Assembly: GCF_000002995.4 (NCBI RefSeq)
Contig: NW_025062479.1
Location: 1,447,721-1,511,720, forward strand
Direction: 5' to 3'
DNA length: 64,000 nt
DNA from: Brugia malayi
Lineage: Eukaryota; Nematoda; Chromadorea; Rhabditida; Onchocercidae
Under the pieces are notes generated by a model that saw nothing but the letters and a program-made list of their open reading frames with translations, searched no databases and was not told where the DNA came from. Of this stretch, positions 42,771 to 55,993 are shown in pieces (positions within the stretch are counted from its first letter, which is position 1; the number at the start of each line of letters is the position of its first letter). The translations under genes and the position numbers were made by a program.

Positions 42771-45289
42771 TTCAACAAATTTTCATCTTTCAAATAGCAA
42801 CAAAATATTTCATTTGTTCCTTTTTTAGTCAAATGATTGATTTATATGTCAGCAGAAATTGTAATATTTTTATATGAATGAATTAGATTTTGGATCTAAA
42901 AAATGAGTGAAATTTTTTATAAATAAATTTGTTAGTCAAAGCTCATTTCGCTCTTAGTTACGGTATTTAATAAAAGCTTTCGTAAACAAATTAAATCTCA
43001 AAACTCCACATCAATGTTCTATGTTAATTTCAATTAATTAATTCATAATTTCATATTTTATTAGGCCTAAATCTCTGCTAACATTTCTAATTGAATGAAA
43101 TTAACATCCGATCATAAAATTTCTCAAAAGCTAATTAACATATTACAGGTAATTTGATCGTTTAACATATTGTCACGTTGGGAATACAAAATTGAAACGT
43201 TGAAAATATGATGAATGTTTTGCAAATTTTGATAATATTCTTTAAAATGATTAATCTTAGAATTAACAAATATCAATAAAAATGAGGAAAAAGAAGAACT
43301 TACTGTGCTAGATATTTCTGGAAAAGGTATTTTATGAAAGTTCGTTGTGCTTTTCACTTTATAAATCTTTCATTTTAAAAAGTACACTATCTCAAATTTT
43401 CAAGAAAGAAAAAAAAAAAAAAAAAGGTGTAAATATCAGTGAAGCTTTTATTGGCCCTCTTTAATTCTACTAAAGCGGCCATTATTGCTTTTCTTTTCAA
43501 CTTTATTTATGTTTTCTCCAATCTTTGCATTATTTTTTCATTTCTTTTTTTTTTTTTTGCCAATGATTTGAAATCGAACTTTAACAATATAAAATAAATT
43601 ACCCTGAAATGACACCACAAAGAAGAATGTTAACACATTTAAAAATTAACAAAATATTAAAATGAAACGAAAACAAAAAAAAAAAAAAAAAAAGGAAAAA
43701 TTTGAGTAAATTATAAACACAATCTTTTGATATAATGCTATGCTTCAATAGTTTCTAACAATCATTTTTTTTTCTTTTTTCTTTCTTAAAGGTATTATTT
43801 ATATCACTAAATATTCGCACCATTAACATAATCTTCAATTCTTTCATTTTCTCTCTTTTTACCTCTTAGAAAAAAAAATCTTCCAAAAAAAAAAAGAATT
43901 AAAATGTAGGAGAAATTCATATAAACAACGATTAAATGAATAGTTATTTTGTTGGAAGAGAGAATTAACTTAAGTAATAGGAAAAAAGTTTCGAAGTATT
44001 GTAGAAAATAATTAAGCTTTTTTTTTTTTTTTTTTTTTTTGATACTTTCAAAATACATATAGGACGATTGCTTATGCAATTTGTTCATGACATGAAATAT
44101 TTATAATATTTCCAAAGTTTTAAACAAACAAAAAATATGCTGAAAATTTTGTTTGATTTTAATAATATAACACTCTTAACAATAACTTATCTCTCAACTA
44201 ATTTCACAAGTAAGTTGTCCTAATTTTAAAAAAAAAAAAAATTTTTTTTTTTTCGAAAAAGTGGGTAGATTGGAATAACAGTTCATATTACGATAAATTT
44301 CAGAAGGATCCTATTTTTTTTAATTTGTTATTAAAGTGAAAAAAAAAAATCAAAATGATCGAATCAACAAATGAATTTCATAAATAAGTCATTACACTTT
44401 TAAAAAATGTTTCGTTTCATAAAAAATGAATATTAGAAAAAAAGTGATATTGTTAATTGTCTTTTGATTTATAACTTCTATTTTCTTGTCTTTGTTATCA
44501 CTGTTTTCAACAAATTATCATTATCTATTATCATAATTTGATAGGTATCATGATTACATTATGATAATGAATAAGTTGTAAAATTGCTGCTTCTGTTTCA
44601 ATTACAACTAATCTAATTTTCATTTACCAATCAGAAAAGATTTGTGCTTTGAATTTTCTATAAGATAGCTACTTTGAAATAATCAGTTGTGATAAAAGAC
44701 AATTTGTCCTAATTAAAATAATACCAAATATCCTATTTAAAATAAAAGCACTAAAATTACAACTTATAATCATTCGATAATTTTTCGTTTTCGTTTTTTT
44801 TGAAAGATTATTTCCCTTCCTAAACTGATTTTCATCTACGATGTATATATGTGATTTTCCTGCAAAGATATAAGTACATTTAATTATTAGCTTTTAACCA
44901 AATGTAAAATTTTATTTCGTTAGAAATTTTTGCACACATATATTCTACGCTTCAAATTTTCGAGTCATCAATAACTTGCTTGTATTAGGAAACAAAACTG
45001 AAATTTATAAAATAACATTTGGATCTGAAATTGTTAATTCTAAAATTAAAAATTGAAACTGCAGAGCGATTACAAAAATTTCAAACAATATAAGCTACAA
45101 GACGAAAAAATATCACATTATTTAATTACTTTGATGTGATTTGCTAGTTGGTTCATTACAAATTCATATTAGCCTTTCATTCCTTCACTGATTATTTACT
45201 GATATTATTCAGTACATTCTGTTCTTGTCGATGATGATGTGAATAGTGGCAAAAGGACAAATGATAAGTTTTATAAAGAGAAATGATAC
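42771..45289. other. Intergenic DNA 5' of the Stum gene
   Basis: This is AT-rich with many A/T runs (for example 43678-43693 and 44018-44040). It should hold the Stum promoter. No exon supported; open frames are Phe/Lys-rich. Confidence 0.55.
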
Positions 45290-45791
45290 ATTTGGCGGAA
45301 ATTGCCCTGGGTTCAAGTGAAATTGCATATGTAATTTTGATTGAAACGTAACTTATGCACTCTTGAGTTATACGATTAACTTTCATATGAGCTAATAAAA
45401 GCATATTGCTTTGCTTGTAACGGTGTCAAACTCATCCCTAGCAGGTTTGCTCTTAATTTGATAGAAAAGAGCTAATTATGAGTCATCTGTCTTTTCCTAA
45501 AAATTCTGATTGGATAGAAAGTGCGGTGACATTTTTGCGTAGTACATTGAGGGAGAGAGAGTTACAATTAACACATCGAAGTGTTTTTGGTGTGCAAAAT
45601 GTCAGTTGCAATTTTAGCTTTAGCTTTGTCAGATCAAATAGCATTTAATGAGCACATGAAAAAAGAAGTTGAAATTGTTTTATTTTCATTTTTTCACATT
45701 CCATTAATAGTTTTATTTCGACTACAGCATACTGTAATTCTTGTCATCGTATCGCAATCATACAATTTCAGTTTTTGATTGAAATGTTTGG
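45290..45791 (-). repeat. Inverted dispersed repeat, copy B (502-bp core)
   Basis: Reverse complement of 18205-18706, equal in length, differing at three sites I could find. Diverged homology extends right to about 45890, where the frame kept open in copy A carries several stops, so that part is decayed. On the plus strand the core contains an ATG frame (45599-45778) for a hydrophobic 59-residue peptide, MSVAILALALSDQ onward; it has no recognised family and may be fortuitous. Confidence 0.93.
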
Positions 45792-47332
45792 AACAAATCA
45801 AGTTTTATTCGTAAACTATTCAATTTGTTTATAAATTTCATCCCCAGTTCATGAATTTTTTCATGGATGCTAAAAAAATTCGTTGAATTTTTTATGCTTG
45901 TTCTCGCTATGCTTGCTTATATCATTTTGAACTTGTCTTATCCCTTATCAAATCTCTTACAATCACACTTTTTCTCGACTTATTCCATTCAGGTATGTTC
46001 AGCTTAATTTTGCCCTTTATCCGGGTATCTCCAAATGAAATTAATCTCAATCGTTACTTTGGTTTATATTACTTTCTTCCCACCGATTTAACTTCTTACC
46101 AATATAAATGAATTGACTCCACTTCCATCCTTATCCTTTCTCCTTCTGCGTTATTTTTCAAATATATGCCAGATTTAAATAAATAAGTTTGACATTACAT
46201 ATGCCTGAATTATGTGAAAGTAGCTTACTCCTTCGGGCATCTATTCAAAAAAGAAAAAAAAAATAAGCCCGATTTGGAATAATTGGAAACGAAAACTTCA
46301 AATTTTTTTCACCTCAAAGGTTCCTCCTGGCACAATATTTCCAGATGTTTCCTCTTTCATTCTTTCATTTTTCCTTTTTTAATTTCCTTATTTCCTTTTC
46401 TCTTTCCCTAAACTTTCTCCTTTACTAATTACATATCTTCTTTTCTTCTCTTCCTCTCTCCCTCTCTTCTTAATGTATTTTATGCATACAAATTTATTTC
46501 TCTCAAATAAAAAATGACATTGCTTAGTTTGTTACCTAATTGATTAGTAAATATAAAAATGAATCAATTTCAATTCATTCCTTTCTTTCTGATCGCTCAG
46601 TAAAACGAAGTGAAATGGGAACAAAGCCGCCTGTCTTTCTGTTAGCGCACAAAGCTTAAAAAGGTTGGCAAATAGAAATTTAAGAAGTTTTCAAATTTTC
46701 TTATAACTTTCAAATTGTTTCCGCTGAAATCCTTCACTTTTGACATTTCTCGATCTCAGCACCAAATAGCAATCTTTTCCGGCTTTAACCTGAATGGTCT
46801 CAATTAATGATTTAGCAATTCAGAATTCGGTCAAAATTGATCGAAATTACCATTGAGTAAAGATAGGAAATGAATTTTAGAATGACTGAAATGTCATATC
46901 CGGAAATACGGATATAACTTTCCACTTTTTTTAGTCCATACAAACTTTCATTATATGTAATTGGCTTTTTACAGCCCTGTAATCCATTAATTGTACACCA
47001 ATTCAATATTTCTTCTCTTCCTTTTCCTCAAACTTTTCGTAACTTTAATATCGCACTGAATTTGTTTACTCTCTGTTATACGATAATATTATCTCAATGC
47101 CTAATTTTTTATGAGAAATCTCCGTTATAATCTAATGAATATCCAAGAAAAACTTCGATAACCGTTCGTTTCAAATGAATTTCAATTAATTTTAATCCTA
47201 AAATTCAATAATACCTCTCAATAAAACTGAATTTCAGTTAATCTCAATTCTAAAATTCAGTAAAAATTCAATAAAACCAATATGACTGTCAGAAAAAAAA
47301 CTTTGTATATGAAAATAAAAATTCATATTTTA

Positions 47333-47387
47333 TTGTTGTTTGTTATTGTTATTTTTACTGTTATTGTTGGTGCTATTGCTATTGTTG

Positions 47388-47421
<34 letters not shown>
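47333..47421. repeat. TTG/ATT trinucleotide microsatellite
   Basis: Irregular TTGTTR words merge into a pure ATT run of about nine units (47391-47420). Simple-sequence DNA. Confidence 0.9.
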
Positions 47422-49554
47422 CGTTGTCATCTTGTCCTCATTTCCTTGAACAACATTGTTTTTTTTTATTGTTTTGTTTATTGAATTTTCAAAAAAAAAA
47501 AAGTTTATTGAATTTTCAAAAAAAAAAAGGAGGAAATTGAGGAAGGCATTGTGCTTTGCTTCTTTTTCTTCCTTTCTCCTCCTTATCAGGTAATGGTATC
47601 GATTTACATCCTTTTTTTTTTTTGACCAGAAGCGCTCATTTTTTCATTTGTGACACATTTGTTATATGCATGCGACACACAAATCGAATATATCTTAAAT
47701 TTCCATTCATAATTATTTTGTTCATTTTTTCAAAAATGAAATGAATTATAAATGAGTTTTAGTCTAATTATTTTCACATTTTTCCATTGTGCTCTTATAA
47801 TTATTTCACTGATTTAAGTTTAATTCGTTGGGAAAATATTATTGTTTTTTTTTTTCTTTCTTGTTCTGATTTTTATTGACAATTATTTGGGAGGAATAAA
47901 ATTGAGATGAGATGAGAATAAAAAATAAACAAGAATTAAATTTCGCCATTTATTTTTTTGTAATTACTAAATTGTAAATTTCCGAAAATTTTTACTTTAG
48001 TATTCTAATTATTCTTAACAAATTTTCAATCGCCAAAGTAGTTGATCTACTGATTAGTTAAAGGTTATTATCAGTGAAATGATCATAATTGATTACATAT
48101 TTTCTGTGTAAGTGCCAGAAGATGGAAGACTTTCTTATGGTTAACTTCCTTATCATTAATGATTATTGCTTCTTTGCACTAATTCGGAAATTTTGAACAT
48201 TTCACTTGACCTTTGACTCCCACTGGGTTTGTTATTTTAGCTAAGTTATTGATTATTCATATACTTTGGATTTCTGACAGTTTCACTTATCTCATCGAAC
48301 TCTTTTTGTTTTCATTCCTTCCTAAGGTTATTTTCTCTTTCCTGAATTATCCCTTCGATATGACTGCGTTCTGTTCAGAATTTTGAAACGTGAAATCTGG
48401 CGCGTCGATTGATTCATCGGAATACGGTGGGTAAAGGATACGGTGGTTGTTCCCGTAAAGGGTAAAGTTATGGGAAAGTGTAGTTTTGCTGCGCTATTAT
48501 ATTACATTTACGAGAATTCGCATACTTCTGCATCTTCACTCTTTCCGTTTTCGGGAATGTTGCCGGTATTATATATTAACTGCTCTTTACAGTTATTTAA
48601 TTCAACACTCTCACTATTCTTCTTTATCATCCAACTAATATTTGTCACAGTTATTGATTAATATTTTGTCACTTATTTGGCAGTCGTTTTTAATTCTCTC
48701 TGATAAACCATTTATTGAAACTTACATCAAATTAAAAAAGAGAAGGAAGAGACTTCTATTATTTTATTTGGTTATCAACTGATATACATCATCCATAGAG
48801 CGCACTTGTCCATCTGTCAATTGCGACACGTAATCAATCCGTACAAGTCGGATTATCTAATTTGCTTCTATAAATGAGAGTTACTCAATTATTGATTCAT
48901 TTATTACTTATTGTGAGCCATTTATCACTTCAAATGTAATGTACGCCTATTAGTATGTGTTCAAGAATTCTTAGAAATACTTGAATAATTGAAAGTACTG
49001 TGTTAGCTGTTGAATATCTCAACTATTAGCCAACAGGAATCCTCGGGAATTTCCGCTGCATCCAAGTCGTCCTGTTGCACACGTTTTGCCGTACGTCGTA
49101 ACATTTGTTTGATTTCTGACACGTTTAAATCGTATATTGCATGACAACCTCATAACATAATGACGTGCATTCGTGCACAAGCATTCATGGATTTGTGGGT
49201 TGACAGCATGTCATACCTGTCATTAGTGATCAGTGAGGTTGTTGTCACTTGACGCCAACGCCACTGTCTCCTTGCCAGTCAATCCATCTTTCTATATTTT
49301 GTCATCATCTGTGCTATTCTTTACAGTCAGGAAGAGAAGAATTGAATTTCCCTGTTTTTTAGATTAAATTTCATCACAGTGATTTGTGCTTGACCGGTTT
49401 TCTTTTCTTCTTCCATTTTAATTTCATTATTTCCTCTTCTATCCTATTTTTTCTTTCCTTCTTCTGTTCCTTTCCACTGTACTTTATTCTTCCCTATTTT
49501 TTTATCCTATTTTATATGAGAAATCAGATGCTTCCATGAAAAGCTACCGCTGTT

Positions 49555-49660
49555 ATTACTTTCCCTTATTCCACTTTTCCCTCCCTTTCTCCCTTCTCTT
49601 CCTTCTTCCCTTCCTTCTTCCGTTCCTCTTCCCTTTCCTTTTTCGTTTATCATTTCCATT
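49555..49660. repeat. Polypyrimidine tract
   Basis: Almost continuous C/T on the plus strand, with CTTCC and CCCTTCC words. Open frames across it are low-complexity. Confidence 0.8.
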
Positions 49661-49993
49661 TCCCAATTGCTATACCATCCGATGTTTGTCGTTGCCGTTC
49701 ATTTCAATTTCATTTTATTTCCACTCATCAAATTCCCACTAAATTTATATCGTTCCTTTCATTATCTCTCTTCATTTTATCTTATCAATGAACAATTCTT
49801 CTATGCTTATTCTGCAAAAGAAAAGAAACTTTCCTGTTTTTTTATGATATGAAGGAATAATTCTTGGAAATATATATATATGCCTTTAGATGATTGATGA
49901 TTAAGACTAATTTTATTTGTGAATAAGGAAAAGAGGGCAGAAGATCATTCTTTTAATTGTTTTGGCCGGTAGCAAAAAGTTCAAAGCCGAAAT

Positions 49994-50031
49994 GAATTCT
50001 ATCCATTTATCCATACAAATGGATAGAATTC
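49994..50031. repeat. Perfect 15-bp hairpin
   Basis: GAATTCTATCCATTT (49994-50008) and its exact reverse complement AAATGGATAGAATTC (50017-50031) flank an 8-base loop. After one mismatch the pairing resumes for three more A:T pairs outward. It is isolated in non-coding DNA; function unknown. Confidence 0.9.
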
Positions 50032-51473
50032 TTTTTACAGGTATCATTATGTTAAGCTTAATCTGCTTTTATTTATTTATCTATTTGATATATCTACATA
50101 AATTCTTGTTAAACTAAACGTAAGCTCATTCTTCCTTCCACTGAGAGTAAAAAAGTTAATATATTTAGTATTTGCTAAGCAGAAAGTTGCATTACTCGAG
50201 TAATCATTAAACAGTAAAAGCAAATCGCTCAGTTAAGGTTTAATCATCCGTAGAATAAAATCAGTTAATTATTAACGATGCTAAAAAAAGAACAATAAAT
50301 TTTTTAAAAACTTTTTTAGCTTCAATGCATACTTTTCACGATGTTAACCAAAGAGTATTTTTGTAATCTTGAAATATAAAACTTTCTATGTCTTCGATTT
50401 TGCTTGATCTGTTCTTTTTACAAATTTTTTCCGGATCCATTTTTTTTTTTTAAAAAAACCTAGTTTTAAAAAGTGGAATTTTAGTTTTGAAATTGGTCAA
50501 GAAATAGAAAAATGAGAGTATGAAAGTGAAAACAACTTTTAGCCTACAAAAATCAATATGGTATAGCAGTTCCATCAGGTATTTTCAAGTTTACGGTGAT
50601 CTTTAATCATTGTAATTACGATTCCATTTACTACGAAAAATGGTTAAATGCTTCCTATGATAACACATTAACATCAATTATATTAAAAGCAACTATTACA
50701 GCCATCATTTTCATTATCGTTATCACACTCTTATAATTCGAATTATCAATTAACTTTGTGAGATCTCTCGTCAACACTTCACCCATAATGTACTATCGTT
50801 ATGGCTACCAATTTACACCATTATCAAACTATTTCACGACAATGTATCAACACCAATAAATCACTAAACAAATACTCTCAATATATTAATATTAAAATAG
50901 CATTTTGATCAATACCGAATAAACTATTTGTTGATGTAATTTTCCACTTCGATAATGCGTAATGTAATTCAATTAGTTCTGACTGGAACTTTTTTTTGCT
51001 TTAATATGTGATTTTAAAAAGAAGTAATTTAAACTGTAGGAATGGATAATAGGCTTTATAAAAGAGCTGTTAAATATTTGTCCAATATTTAAGAAAAAAA
51101 TTGTTTTTTTTTTTTTTTTTTTGTTCGAATCATTCATAAAAAATAGACCCCACTATTAGCTTGGAACTCATTTCATGATTAACTATTTGGAAATTAACAT
51201 ATGCCTACATAATTTTGAAATCTTTTTCTCACCCTCATAACTTAACCAATTCTACAAAGTATAGCAAAAAAATAAAAAAAAAAAGTTTAAAAGCATGCCA
51301 TGATCTTTCAAGAAAACAGAATTGCACTGAAAATGAAATGAATGTAAGATTATTTTTGACAAATTATGAGAAAGCCATAAGCGAATTTGTCGAGATAATG
51401 GTGGCAACCGAAGTAGAAAGCAGTAAAATATCTGAAATATAAATTTTGGATGGATATCTCGACGATTGATGCA

Positions 51474-51549
51474 GGTTTTGGATCTCTGATGAAGCTATGA
51501 TGAAAACGAAGAGTGGCAGAAGATATGAGCATCTCAAATGGATGGTGAA
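51474..51549 (+). repeat. Inverted repeat arm L (~76 bp)
   Basis: Pairs with 53497-53561 in inverse orientation. The shared parts are GATCTCTGATGAAG and a 40-base block running through GTGGCAGAAGATATGAGC to GGATGGTGAA, separated by an 11-base insertion in this arm. Similarity ends right after GGTGAA on the inner side. Confidence 0.88.
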
Positions 51550-53496
51550 TCCTTAGTTTATTTTAATATTTTAATATTGACAGATAACCAGTTCCAATCT
51601 CTGCTTTAGCTCCGTGATAAATTAAAACATATCTATACTTATACGTCATTTTGACTGTTTATTTTCAGATTTCTATCATTGGTGTTGCTGTTTATCTGTT
51701 TATCAGCATACTCTCAATATATAACTTGGAATATCAATTAGCAGCACTACTGCCGAAAGTTTGTTAGTGTCGTGAAGTAGGATCTGATTCAAGTAGATTA
51801 GAGAGCCGAATAGTTGTTGCTTTGTAGAGAAGACGATGTTTGATCAATTTTTATTTTATTGAGATAAAAATTATCGTTGATTGCAATTGCTAAACAATAT
51901 CAGAAAGTGTGAGGAATTAGTTTTATTCAGAGAACTTAACCTCAATAAAGATTATAACTCTTATTTAGTAAGCATTAACTCATAACAGTGATTTATAATA
52001 CCGCAAAGGAGGTCAAAAGAGCTAAACGAAGTGCTATTAACCTTTTCAATTTCTAATACAATTTACAATTAGTAAGGAAGCAACAAACAATAAAAGAGGT
52101 CAACTAAATAAAAGGAACTGATAATTGTAAACAATCTAATTAGGGACAAATTCCAATGCATTTTCGTTCCTAACAAACAATGCAGATAAGCTTAGCTTGT
52201 ATGGGAAATGAGTATTAAATTAATGATTTCAATGAATAATCTTTAGTTCTATGGGTTTAGTATAATTTTATTTTTCTCTATTTTTCTCGGCTTTCTCGAC
52301 AAGCAATGCCTGAAGACGGAAACGTCTGATGTTGCTAAATCTTCGTGACATGCTCATTTTTTACATGAAAGTTAGATTTTTTCAAATATTATTGTGAACT
52401 GGAAAAACACAACCTGTGAGCTTTCAATTGGCTTTCAACTTTATATTTTTTTTTTGTGTTCATATAACAGCAGATTATAGTTTCTTGTGATTCGACTTTC
52501 TGTGATTCAACTTTTGTGATTTGAGTTTGACCACGTATGGTGAAATCATTCCATCAGACTCCCAAGCAGTTAAAAAGCAAAATAAAGAAATAATGAAATA
52601 AGAAAAAAAGTCAAAAAAGACAAAAGAATAAGAAAAGTAAAACAAATTGGATATTATTTATTACTGTTAATTATAGCAAATACTTTTGAGAATGTTTAGA
52701 AAATAATAATATGTTATCCTAGCAGTGATTTTATTTACCTAAAATACAAATTTAGCAAAAAACAAAAAAAAAAAAAAAAAAAAACGAGGAATAGAAAAAA
52801 ATATTAGCAATATAAATATATTACATTTTCCCAAGTAAGTGATCTGGATTGCTGTCCGTAGTAATGCTGCTGATAGAAATCTGAAAATAAACGACGTAAC
52901 TGATCTGCATACGGTATTTAAAAAAGAAAAAAAAATTATATACATGAATAAACATCATCACAGCACTCGAGTTCTACCTTTTTCATGGAGCTAAAGCTAC
53001 GACCGGAACCGGATATTGGGAAATATTAAAATAAACTAAGGATAATGGGTGAAATTTTTGAAGTTGATCAGTTCTGAATTTATCAAAAAAGCATGTTCAA
53101 GCATTCATCTATATTTACGTTTATGAAAAAAACCAATTGAAACGGAACCTTTCGATTCTCGTATTACTGTGTAAAGGCCTACTACCGATTATACTTGCAA
53201 TGGATTTTCAAATTAGTTCGGACTTCAATTGAGGACAAATTGAAGACACTGAACTTCTTGTCTAACTGTCACCATCACTGATACCATCATGACTCATCAT
53301 CACCTACGACAAATAAAACTTACATGAAATAAACATTTTTTCACAGAATACTGTATCAAAACTTAGTTTTTTTTTTTTTGCTGTATCAATAAAGAATCTT
53401 TAATTGTTTCTTTTAAAATGGAAATAATAATCGAATTTGCTACTGCATCGTTTCAATTTTTTCTGTATCGGTTATTAATACTTCTTCTAATCATAC
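51550..53496. other. DNA between the two inverted-repeat arms
   Basis: About 1.95 kb, mostly without supportable genes. A GC-richer stretch at 52821-53020 has acceptor- and donor-like sites on the minus strand and two competing open frames, but neither is convincing. A short hairpin with a GAAA loop (AGACG-GAAA-CGTCT) lies at 52315-52328. No transposase-like frame is seen. Confidence 0.45.
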
Positions 53497-53561
53497 TTCA
53501 CCATCCATTTGAGATGCTCATATCTTCTGCCATTCTAAGTCTTCATCAGAGATCTGAAACC
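53497..53561 (-). repeat. Inverted repeat arm R (~65 bp)
   Basis: Reverse-complement partner of 51474-51549, lacking an 11-base segment of that arm. The matching 40-base block appears identical except near the indel. Confidence 0.88.
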
Positions 53562-55993
53562 AGTCGAACTTATGGGTGTGGATGACTAAATCTTAATCCT
53601 TTATCTTCATCATCAGTTGTCGGGAAGACAGATAAGAATATGTTATTATTCTGAGAGCCAACATTATCATAAAAAGAATTTACATCTTTCAAGAAGCCAA
53701 TTAAATTTTTAGAGAGAATGGCTAAAAAGACAGTTGAAAGTTTATGTTAATCAAGAAAATCAACTGGGAAATGTTTTAAAATTACATATAAAATAAAAAA
53801 CTCTTATTTCGTGCATACAAGCAAACAGACAGTTTGAGATATTACGAATAATCATACAAGAATCGTATCAAGTTGTCTATTTTTGGGAACGAGGACACAA
53901 ACACTAATTGTTTTTATCCAAAAATATATTTGCAACTGCCAACTGCATAATTGCGTTTGATGCAAATATGTTTGAATAAGATTTACAAATCTTATAATGG
54001 ATAATTTATGATTGTTACATGCTTGCTTGTAACTTTAGCACTCACATTTTGGACTTTAACAGTATTAATTTTTATACATCACAAAAAATTATGTTCACTT
54101 TTTTTAAATACATCTCACGAATACATCATTTTATTTGAGTTGAAAGTTCAAATCACATTTAATTTGCTCTAAATTGCATCACACTTCACGTAACTTCTAT
54201 CAGCTATCACGTAAAAAAAACCTGCCTCATCGACCACTTATGCTAGTAATCCTAAGATCACGTAAACATATATTGATTATGACGTAAATCCATGTACAAT
54301 TACCACCATTATCATCCTTCTCATTCCGTTAATCCCCACAACAATTTCCATCTGCAATATCTTTCAGTAAACTCTAATTGTACCCATTGTTCTCAGTTTA
54401 CCCAAATGCATCAATTTTTCTCCTTATCATCTCAATCAAACAATTAATTCTGATCTCTTGTTTTTTTTTTTTTTTTTTTCCACATATCAGAAATCAAAAT
54501 AGGGCGCGCATAAGATGTATTGCCACTTCAGTAGATTACCATAATTTAGAGAATTATCTCTTTTTTTTTTTTTTTAAATTTTTTTTTTTTTTTTTTTTAA
54601 ATATGAATGAGAAAATTTGATGAAATCAAATTTTGATAGTTTTTTTTTTTTGCCACTTTTAAATATTATGAATTTACAAACAAAGTTGATTAAATTGCAT
54701 TATTTAGAATGAAAAGACGTAAAAGTATCCATTAGAAGGCAAATTGATGCTTATTTTAAATATATTGGCATAACTAAAGGTTTTATTCAATATGTATCTT
54801 TTAAGATAGTAAAGAATATGTACTGGAAATAGCCAATAAATTATATTTCACCTGTTAATTTGTTAATTTATAATCATTTGCATATTATGGAAATAGGAGG
54901 AAGAATAAAGCATAAACAATTATTATCGCTCACTTCAAATTAAGTAATTGGAAATTTCAGCCATTAATTAATTTAAGAAAACGTGTAAAGAATAAGTTGT
55001 AATTGCATTTTTGTAATTGCTGTAATAGTTGCAATGTGTATTAGATGAAAATTTATTTCGCATTTCGATTTATACAATACAAGCATTACTTCTACTGCAT
55101 TATATATTAGTTTACAACCACTGTACATACCAGCAAATGATAATAGCAACAATATTATCTTCTGATAATTACTAAAAAAAGTGATAGGAAAAAAATTATC
55201 CACTTTAATTATAATATGAAAAAAAAAAAAAAACTTATTTAATCAAATAAACAAGATCGAAATGTAAAAAATTTACATACTAATAAACAAAAATTCATAA
55301 CCTAATCAACAATTAGGGTAAAATAGAACAATTAAACATTTGCTATTTTAAATGCCTCATAAAGAAGGCTATAACTACCTGAAAATACATATCTGGATAA
55401 TCCGAAAGATAATCAGAATTTATTAGAAACAAAAGAAAAAAGATTAGATCAACAGTAGGATATTTATCGAATTAATTTTCTGAATTTAATAAAATGAAAG
55501 CAAAAAAAAAAAAATGTGCTTATCATTATTCTTATTACATTTTTCATATCATTGCATTACATATGCGCTAGGTAACATTTAACGCTCCACGTTTATCATC
55601 ATCTTTGTTTTCACATGAACCAATTGTCTTCACAGGTGAAGGTCAAATGTCGCAAACTACATGAGGCTCGCATGTTGTAAGGAATGAGAATGAAGAGAAG
55701 AGGACAAATTGCAAATATCGCACTATTTAGTACTTTTGCTTGCAATTTATTACGAATGATGCATACAGCTTAGATTATTAGCTTGTTGTTATCAACTGTG
55801 TATGATGCTGTTCAGATTAGCATCAGTATATGAAGATACGAGATCAGTTAGCATTGTATCAAGTTCTAAGAGGAAAGAAGAAAATAATAAAATGAAATGA
55901 AAATAAATTATAAATTTTGAATTATATGAAATTTCAGTTGATAACACTCCAATTTATCAAAAAAATGATAACAAAATTTTTTGAATGTTGAGA
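53562..55993. other. Intergenic DNA 3' of the DB/Ig/FN3 gene
   Basis: AT-rich, with T runs at 54461-54479 and 54561-54598. No exon supported. The right end should hold the 3' UTR of the minus-strand gene ending at 55994. Confidence 0.55.

Larger units (their letters stand above)
45792..51473. other. Intergenic region with low-complexity tracts
   Basis: No gene supported. Contents: the diverged edge of repeat copy B to about 45890, pyrimidine-rich DNA at 46370-46480 and 49555-49660, a TTG/ATT microsatellite at 47333-47421, a perfect hairpin at 49994-50031, and GC-richer patches near 48385-48570 and 49030-49280. The patch at 48443-48661 is open for 72 codons without an ATG and without protein-like motifs. 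Confidence 0.5.

Noticed and set aside
48443..48661. 72-codon open frame on the plus strand.
   Set aside because: Starts at GTG, lacks a domain, and its second half is Phe/Leu/Ile-rich low-complexity sequence.
51215..51442. 75-codon plus-strand frame ending FVEIMVATEVESSKISEI.
   Set aside because: No ATG at the start, Lys-rich from A runs, no recognisable motif or splice context.
51482..51515. CTGATGA followed by GAAAAC, resembling the hammerhead ribozyme core.
   Set aside because: No stem II can be drawn between the two core segments, no stem I/III pairing is visible, and the second copy of the repeat lacks the GAAA element.
52315..52328. AGACG-GAAA-CGTCT mini-hairpin with a tetraloop.
   Set aside because: A five-base stem is expected by chance in 64 kb and nothing around it supports a structured RNA.
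52821..52986. Possible two-exon minus-strand mini-gene (52986-52978 joined to 52904-52821, 30 aa).
   Set aside because: Two different frames are equally open across the second exon, the product is tiny and no family is recognised.
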